Positions 58,828-64,000 of a DNA stretch of 64,000 nt are shown in pieces. The notes under the pieces are model-generated. The model made no database searches. It had not been told where the DNA came from and saw only the letters and a program-made list of their open reading frames with translations. The stretch covers positions 41,590 to 105,589 of the forward strand of contig CAYNGD010000004.1 in assembly GCA_964396965.1 (NCBI GenBank). Reading direction: 5' to 3'. The stretch's first letter is position 1. Every line of letters starts with the position of its first letter. The translations under genes and the position numbers were made by a program. The DNA comes from JABMRW01 sp964396965. Its GTDB lineage: Bacteria > Chloroflexota > Dehalococcoidia > Dehalococcoidales > BS750m-G39.

Positions 58828-58903
58828 GCGCCTATAGCTCAGCGGATAGAGCATCGGTCTTCGGAACCGAGGGTCGTGGGTTCGAATCCCTCTAGGCGCG
58901 CCA
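58828..58903 (+). tRNA. tRNA-Arg (TCG)
   Basis: Acceptor GCGCCTA pairs with TAGGCGC. The anticodon arm is TCGGT-CTTCGGA-ACCGA with anticodon TCG. The T-loop is TTCGAAT. The discriminator is G, and CCA is encoded at 58901-58903. It lies one base after tRNA-His and shares its promoter. Confidence 0.95.
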
Positions 58904-58926
58904 CTGGAGGGTGGCCCACTCAAAGC

Positions 58927-59061
58927 CTATAACATTACCCCCTCGATTTCGGCCATAATCTGGCCGGTGGTAAAGTGCTTACCAGTAATCGCCCCGCTGT
59001 GGCAGGCAGCCACACAGACACCACAACCCTTGCCCAATACCTTGCTTATTGACGATTTCAA
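58927..59061 (-). pseudogene. HdrA-like C-terminal ferredoxin fragment
   Basis: A minus-strand frame of 44 codons reads KVLGKGCGVCVAACHSGAI, then TGKHFTTGQIMAEIEGVML and stop. It corresponds to the last ferredoxin motif and C-terminal helix of HdrA-type heterodisulfide reductase subunits. One cluster Cys before KGC is replaced by Gly, and the family Pro after the last Cys is His. The rest of the gene is absent; the plus-strand CorA-like gene occupies the upstream side. This is a remnant of a deleted gene next to tRNA-Arg. Confidence 0.7.
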
Positions 59062-59101
59062 TTTGTGATAGAATATAGTGGAAAAGTCGGAAGAATGAGA
59101 A

Positions 59102-60058
59102 ATGGTTACACCTCAGAAAAAATTACCAGAGAGACAATTAAATTTAAAGACAATTACCTGGGGGGACCTAACCTGGGTTGACATCGTACAGCCGACAGAA
59201 GAGGCCAAAAAATATCTAGCGGAGCATTATAATTTCCACCCTCTGGATATTGATGACTGCCTTAGCCGCAGGCAACTCTCCAAGGTCGAAGAATACCCAC
59301 AGTATCTGTTCATAATCTTCCACCTCCCGGTATACGACAAGGTGACGCGGGTAAGTACCAGGCGGCAGTGGTCAGCGTTCCTTGGCGATAAATTTATGGT
59401 TACCCTTCGTCCCGGTGAGCTTAAGACACTGGACGATTTGCTCCGCGAGTGCGAGCTTAACGAGGAAGCCCGGCAGGAGTATTTAAGCCATGGCTCCGGC
59501 TACCTGCTGTACCGGATACTTGACCGGGCATTGGACTCTTATTTCCCGGTCCTGGACAAAATCATGAGCCTGACGGAGGATATTGAGGGCAGTGTCTTTA
59601 ATGAGGAGGTCGAGGCAGCTAAAGAGCTGAGCATCCTACGGCGGGACATTATTACCCAGCGGCGTGTTATGTTCCCGACGCGTGCACTCCTGGCGCAGCT
59701 AGAAAACAAGCTGAAGCGCTTTAGTAAAGTGGATTTGACTCTCTATTTTAGTGATCTCATGGACCATATGAACAAGATATGTGAGACCCTGGATGAAAGT
59801 AGAGAAGTTATTGAGGTATTTAAAGACGCCGATTTTCTTCTGAGCGGTTATCGTGCCAACCGCGTCACCCGCATTCTGACTGTCATCTTTGCTGTTGGGA
59901 TGCCTCTTTTGGTGGCCTTCGGTCTTTATGGCCTGTATGTAATATTACATGAAGGCATAGGTAGGGCAAGCCCTCAGACTTTCTTCTTATTACTGGTGGT
60001 TGTTTTTATTATCATCGGGGCTATACTTTATTTCTTCCGCCGCAGACATTTCATATAG
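59102..60058 (+). CDS. CorA-family cation transporter lacking the GMN motif
   Basis: The 318-residue protein has the CorA cytosolic domain (about 1-245: HPLDIDDCLSRRQLSKVEEY, FLGDKFMVTLRPGEL, and the long stalk helix ending SGYRANRVTRIL). Two C-terminal membrane helices follow. The loop signature GMN, required for Mg selectivity in studied CorA/ZntB/Mrs2 proteins, reads GLY here (AFGLYGLYVIL). It could carry another cation or act as a sensor. Composition is more AT-rich than in the first 58 kb. It converges on the MgtA gene. Confidence 0.88.
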   Translation: MVTPQKKLPERQLNLKTITWGDLTWVDIVQPTEEAKKYLAEHYNFHPLDIDDCLSRRQLSKVEEYPQYLFIIFHLPVYDKVTRVSTRRQWSAFLGDKFMVTLRPGELKTLDDLLRECELNEEARQEYLSHGSGYLLYRILDRALDSYFPVLDKIMSLTEDIEGSVFNEEVEAAKELSILRRDIITQRRVMFPTRALLAQLENKLKRFSKVDLTLYFSDLMDHMNKICETLDESREVIEVFKDADFLLSGYRANRVTRILTVIFAVGMPLLVAFGLYGLYVILHEGIGRASPQTFFLLLVVVFIIIGAILYFFRRRHFI

Positions 60059-60091
60059 CCCCGGCTCCCTTAATTTGTACCGCTACCTCGC

Positions 60092-62749
60092 TTAAACACT
60101 TCCCGTCGAGAATCTTCGATAGAACCATTTTTTCATAAGTTCTACCAATCCCAGGTAAGCGACTATGAATGCTGCCAGCATCAGCAGGAACTTTAGCGGC
60201 AGGGCCACGAAGCTGAAAAAGGTGCCGATGAAGGTAAATGACAGTACCAAAGCAAAGATAAGGATGACTACGATGTTTAGCACTAAAAGCTTGCTTGGCT
60301 TGCTCCGGTAGAAGGGCGTTTTTCTGGTTCTGATGACGAATATAACCAGCGTCTGTGTGAATAATGACTCGATGAACCACGCTGTCTGGAACAGCGGTGC
60401 TGATGCTTTAAAGACAAAGAGCATGATAAAGAAGATGAGGAAGTCGAAGATTGAACTGACAGGCCCGAAGGAGAGCATGAAGTTCCGAACAAAAGAAGTC
60501 TGCAGTCTTTGTGGCCGCTGGACATAAGTCTGGTCAACGTTGTCGGTCGGTAGGGTTAGTTGAGCGAAATCATAAAGGAGATTGTTTAGCAGTATCTGTA
60601 TTGGCAGCATGGGGAGGAAAGGCAGAAACAGAGACGCCCCGGCCGCGCTGAACATATTGCCGAAATTGGAGCTGACGGCCATCATGATATACTTCATGGT
60701 GTTGCCAAAGGTCTTCCTGCCCTCGACTACGCCGTCACTGATTACTTTCAGGTCGTTACGTAAGATTATAATATCAGCCGATTCCTTGGCGATGTCCACA
60801 GCGTTGGTAACGGATATACTGACATCAGCCACCTTCATTGAAGGCGTGTCATTGATACCATCGCCGATAAAACCAACGACATGCTCGTTAGCCTTCAGAG
60901 CGTTCATTATGCGGTTTTTTTGCGCCGGACTGACCCTGGTGAAGATATCGGCTCGCTCCACGACCCTGGCCAGGGCATCATCGTTCATCTTTTCGATCTC
61001 ACTGCTGGGCACAATATTAATGGGTTCAATTTCAACGGTGCGGGTAATGTGTCCAACGGTATCGTTGTATTTTTTACCCCGACGAAACTGGTACACCTGA
61101 AAGCCCAGTTGCTGACAAATCTTGCCAGTGACAATCTCATTATCGCCGGTTAGCACTTTGAGCTTCACTCCGGCTTGTCTCAGCAGCTCCAGAGATTCTC
61201 CGGCGGTTTCCTTAAGCGGGTCCATAAAAGCGATGAAGCCCAGAAAAATCATATCGTCCTCATCAGCTACGGAATAGGGCGCTTTGCTCTCCGTCACCTT
61301 TCGGTAGGAGACGCTGAGAACCCGGAACCCCTGGGAACTTAAATCACGGTATCTCCGTTCCACCTTGCTTCTGGCCTCTTCCGTCAGGTCATATATCGCT
61401 CCATCGAGCTCGTAGTGCGAAATAACCCTGGCGATTTCTTCTGGGGCTCCCTTGGTGATGAGAAGAGTCTCCCCGCTGTCCCTGACGACGACGGAGAGTC
61501 GCTTCCGGACAAAGTCAAACGGGATTTCATCAATCCTCTGGTAGTTGTCGGTATTGACTTCCCGGTGCTTGAGTATAGCCTCATCAAGCGGGCTTCTAAG
61601 CCCGGTTTGGTAGCGGCTGTTCAGAAGGGAGTAAAGGAACACCTTTTCCGAATCATTGCCTTCCATATCCACATTCAGTATGACGGTGACTCTATTCTCG
61701 GTCAGGGTACCGGTCTTGTCAGCGCATAGAACATCCATGCTGCCAAAATTCTGGATGGCGGCTAGACGCTTTACGATAACGCCCTTCTTTGACATGGCAG
61801 CAGAACCTCGGCCAAGGTTTATGGACAGAATCATGGGCAAAAGCTCCGGCGTTAGCCCCACTGCCAGAGCAACAGCAAACAGCAGGGAATCCAGGACACC
61901 GCGCCTAAACAGGGCGTTGATAAAAAACACGAATATGATGAGGGCAAAGGTCACCTGCATAATGAGAGAGCCAAACCTCCTCAGCCCGCTTTCAAACTCA
62001 GTCTCAGGTTTTTTCTCGGCGCTCTTCCTGATAATTTCTCCGTACTGAGTAGAAGCCCCGGTCTTGGCGATAACCGCGGTAGCCGTGCCATTGGTGACCG
62101 ATGTGCCCATAAACAGGTAGTTATTCCATTTACTGGTATCGGCGATATCAGCCTCTGCCAGCGGTCGGGCAGCCTTTTCTGCCGGGAAAGATTCGCCGGT
62201 TAGAGCTGACTGGTCGACAAAGAAGTCCCTGGCGCTGATTACCCTGGCATCGGCCGGAACGATGTCTCCTGCAGAAAGGGCGATTAAATCACCAGGAACC
62301 AGTCCCGCAATCTCGATATCCTGCTTGGTGCCATTTCTAAAGGTGGTGGCCATGGTAGCCATCCTTCTTTTCAGTGCCTCGGCGGCTCTTTCTGCCCGGT
62401 ATTCCTGACTAAAGTCAAGAATCACGCTCACCAGAACGATGGAGAGTATAATTATGGCATCTACCAGCTGCCCCAAAACGCCCGAAACAATGGCCGCGAT
62501 TATCAGTATTATGACCAGCGGACTCCTGAAGTGGGAAAGAAATTCGACGAAGACTGACCTCCTTCCCTTCCGGGCAACCTCGTTGGAACCATAGGTCTCC
62601 AAACGCCCTTCCGTCTCTTCGGTGGTAAGCCCTGTTGTTGAGCTACCCAGTCGGCTTAGGAGCTCGTCTGAAGGCAGAGACAAAATCTCTTCGATGCTTA
62701 TCAGGTCTGCCTCAGCTGGCAGTGTTTTTGTAGACTGTCTAGTTAACAT
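60092..62749 (-). CDS. mgtA: Magnesium-translocating P-type ATPase (MgtA type)
   Basis: MgtA imports Mg at the expense of ATP. In this 885-residue copy the actuator motif is LTGESFPAEK and the phosphorylation site CADKTGTLTENRV, with the nucleotide-binding region ITKGAPEEI and hinge GDGINDTPSMKVADVSISV. The membrane motif AVGLTPELLPMI is typical of the type III-B group, and about ten helices are visible. The hinge has GDGINDTPS in place of the usual GDGINDAPA. It is convergent with the CorA-like gene, making a two-gene cation locus. Confidence 0.93.
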   Translation of the reverse strand: MLTRQSTKTLPAEADLISIEEILSLPSDELLSRLGSSTTGLTTEETEGRLETYGSNEVARKGRRSVFVEFLSHFRSPLVIILIIAAIVSGVLGQLVDAIIILSIVLVSVILDFSQEYRAERAAEALKRRMATMATTFRNGTKQDIEIAGLVPGDLIALSAGDIVPADARVISARDFFVDQSALTGESFPAEKAARPLAEADIADTSKWNNYLFMGTSVTNGTATAVIAKTGASTQYGEIIRKSAEKKPETEFESGLRRFGSLIMQVTFALIIFVFFINALFRRGVLDSLLFAVALAVGLTPELLPMILSINLGRGSAAMSKKGVIVKRLAAIQNFGSMDVLCADKTGTLTENRVTVILNVDMEGNDSEKVFLYSLLNSRYQTGLRSPLDEAILKHREVNTDNYQRIDEIPFDFVRKRLSVVVRDSGETLLITKGAPEEIARVISHYELDGAIYDLTEEARSKVERRYRDLSSQGFRVLSVSYRKVTESKAPYSVADEDDMIFLGFIAFMDPLKETAGESLELLRQAGVKLKVLTGDNEIVTGKICQQLGFQVYQFRRGKKYNDTVGHITRTVEIEPINIVPSSEIEKMNDDALARVVERADIFTRVSPAQKNRIMNALKANEHVVGFIGDGINDTPSMKVADVSISVTNAVDIAKESADIIILRNDLKVISDGVVEGRKTFGNTMKYIMMAVSSNFGNMFSAAGASLFLPFLPMLPIQILLNNLLYDFAQLTLPTDNVDQTYVQRPQRLQTSFVRNFMLSFGPVSSIFDFLIFFIMLFVFKASAPLFQTAWFIESLFTQTLVIFVIRTRKTPFYRSKPSKLLVLNIVVILIFALVLSFTFIGTFFSFVALPLKFLLMLAAFIVAYLGLVELMKKWFYRRFSTGSV

Positions 62750-62935
62750 CAGTCCCTAGTTTTCATTGCCGAGGTAAGAAAAGTACGATAGTCCTCATTA
62801 ATCCGTAGTTTACTCCTGTCATTGCGCCACGACAACTTCTAGTTGATTGTCTAGTGGCATTTGCACCTAAACAGTATTGGCTCCATAATATTAATGGAAC
62901 TAATATTTGACGGGGGTCTAATCAAGGAGAGTGCT

Positions 62936-63682
62936 ATGGATATGCAAATCAAAGGCAGATTTATTAAACTATGGAGGCAGTATTTTGTTAATGCCGAGCT
63001 TCCCATCACTTTTTACTACAGCGATAAAGAAGATCGGGCGGAACTGGTGAAGCCCGGCTCAGTAGCCAGGTGTGTAATCGGGGCGCTGGTTGGGGTGAGA
63101 AAAGGGCGCTCTCTCAGTTTTAATGCCGATTCGGTGGGGTGCTTTGGGGGCAGGAGATACCTGGGTTTCGCCGAAGGGCTTATGGCCGATTTCGAGTATT
63201 TCCTGTCCTGTGGCATTCCCGGCAAGATGGAGGGTGAACGCTATAAGAAGTCGCCGGAACTGGTCAGGGAGATTGTGGAGAACTGGCCTAGTTTTAAGGT
63301 ACCTGAGCCTCTTATTATATTTAAAAGATGGGACAACCTGGAAAAAGAAGATAGGCCCGAAGTGGTCATATTCTTCGCTCAGGCCGATGTCCTGTCCGGC
63401 CTGTTCACCCTAGCCAATTTTGATGAGTCCGAACCGGAAGGCGTATTTACGCCCATGGGCTCAGGCTGTTCTTCTATCGTGTCCTACCCCTACCTGGAAA
63501 AGGACTCGCCACATCCTAGAGCCGTTATAGGCATGTTCGACCCCTCGGCCCGACCCCACCTGCCCAAAGATGTGCTCAGTTTCTCGGTGCCTATGGCCAA
63601 ATTCGTCACCATGATTGAGAATATGGAGGACAGTTTCCTCACTACGGATACATGGAAGAAGCTGCGGAAAAGAATAGATTAG
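62936..63682 (+). CDS. DUF169 family protein
   Basis: This 248-residue protein shows the DUF169 pattern: ITFYYSDKED near the N-terminus, ARCVIGALVGVRKG, SVGCFGGRRYLGF, a Cys in FLSCGIPG and GSGCSSIVSYPYLEK in the second half. Several conserved Cys suggest metal or cofactor binding. The function is unknown; members are common in methanogens and strict anaerobes. ATG 62936 has AAGGAGAG upstream; the longer frame from 62861 has no ribosome site. Confidence 0.87.
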   Translation: MDMQIKGRFIKLWRQYFVNAELPITFYYSDKEDRAELVKPGSVARCVIGALVGVRKGRSLSFNADSVGCFGGRRYLGFAEGLMADFEYFLSCGIPGKMEGERYKKSPELVREIVENWPSFKVPEPLIIFKRWDNLEKEDRPEVVIFFAQADVLSGLFTLANFDESEPEGVFTPMGSGCSSIVSYPYLEKDSPHPRAVIGMFDPSARPHLPKDVLSFSVPMAKFVTMIENMEDSFLTTDTWKKLRKRID

Positions 63683-63723
63683 TTAGGTGACATATTGCTT
63701 AATTAACCGAAGAGGCTAAAAAA

Positions 63724-63766
63724 CTGGCAGCGGAGGGATTTGAGCCCACGACCAATCGGTTACGAG
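63724..63766 (-). other. 3' half of a tRNA-Thr gene, candidate attachment site
   Basis: Read on the minus strand, the sequence runs from an anticodon loop CTCGTAA through CCGAT, a variable region TGGTC, a T-arm GTGGG-CTCAAAT-CCCTC (one mismatch) and an acceptor strand CGCTGCCA. This matches the 3' half of tRNA-Thr (CGT). No 5' half (D-arm, ATCGG strand) exists upstream in minus-strand direction, so it is not a working tRNA. Such 3' halves mark sites where integrases have inserted an element. Confidence 0.6.
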
Positions 63767-64000
63767 TGTTACAGTTCTTCATTTTTAGCCTTACACGGCT
63801 GTATCGAATAAATCAGACTATATCAAATATTATTAACCGGTTAAATTTGAACCTCGGAGATTTATAGCTAAAGTACATAATCTGACGCTATCAAGCCCCT
63901 AATTCATATAGTGCTTTTGTGCTCTGTATTGTCTGGGTCACTTTACGGAGGTGAAATCCCTGAATTGAAAGGCTAATAAATAGGGGGAAGACCTTTGGTT
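63767..64000. other. AT-rich stretch without recognised genes
   Basis: I see no convincing frame here. It contains AACCGGTT-type palindromic bases near 63837 and a GGAGGTG at about 63945, with no open frame of length behind it inside the window. Composition is much more AT-rich than the chromosome to the left. It may be the first part of an integrated element. Confidence 0.4.

Noticed and set aside
63724..63800. Complete tRNA at the right end of the window
   Set aside because: Only the 3' half can be folded. No D-arm or 5' acceptor strand exists upstream in the needed direction, and the T-stem has a mismatch.

Overview
The window is a bacterial chromosome segment of rather high GC with tightly packed, translationally coupled genes. 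The gene set fits an anaerobic, non-photosynthetic Chloroflexota bacterium, most likely of class Dehalococcoidia. Supporting features are a reductive-dehalogenase-like corrinoid/FeS protein without a Tat signal, a corrinoid methyltransferase locus with its own reductive activator, a molybdopterin oxidoreductase, a two-gene fragment of the benzoyl-CoA pathway, and rubrerythrin. This placement is inferred from gene content; no 16S rRNA gene is present.

Layout. 1-9.6 kb (mostly minus strand): ABC transporter, moaE, ftsH, an endonuclease IV-like protein, rsfS (plus), ndk, a HAD phosphatase, a hotdog thioesterase, tsaB-tsaE-thiL and a protein with a duplicated Cys motif. Three copies of an inverted-repeat element, each with a G-quadruplex motif at both ends, lie in this stretch. 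9.8-12.7 kb: a NarL-type regulator, its HisKA_3 kinase and a phosphoesterase. 12.9-15.1 kb: the had-oah pair. 15.2-18.4 kb: SRP RNA, rsmA, ispE, plsY and rubrerythrin. 18.4-19.6 kb: an AT-rich cassette of three unrecognised, translationally coupled genes. 19.7-26.3 kb: CCA-adding enzyme, a 3beta-HSD-like epimerase with a steroid 5alpha-reductase-like protein, nucleotide enzymes, a lipid kinase and DegV. 26.4-28.1 kb: a sodium/solute symporter with a small membrane partner.

28.1-42.5 kb is a two-component signalling cluster: five histidine kinases (one a 1166-residue hybrid with six PAS domains), free receiver proteins, an OmpR regulator, an HD-GYP regulator and an isolated CheR. It contains two internal duplications. 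42.6-45 kb holds a Lon-like AAA protease. 45-53.5 kb is a minus-strand locus for corrinoid-dependent methyl transfer (corrinoid protein, UroD-family methyltransferase, MetH-activation-like protein, RACo-type activator, rhodanese) preceded by a ferredoxin and a molybdopterin oxidoreductase. moaE and mobB, elsewhere in the window, could supply cofactor to that oxidoreductase.

53.6-58.7 kb: a C_GCAxxG_C_C protein, then a DUF134/CoA-binding/NifX-like/Mrp operon headed by a perfect 22-bp palindrome on its promoter, then mobB, an Smr protein and the reductive dehalogenase homologue. tRNA-His and tRNA-Arg follow, with a decayed HdrA C-terminus behind them. The last 5 kb carries two magnesium transporters (CorA-like without the GMN motif, and MgtA), a DUF169 protein and the 3' half of a tRNA-Thr, which looks like the attachment-site boundary of an island extending beyond the window.
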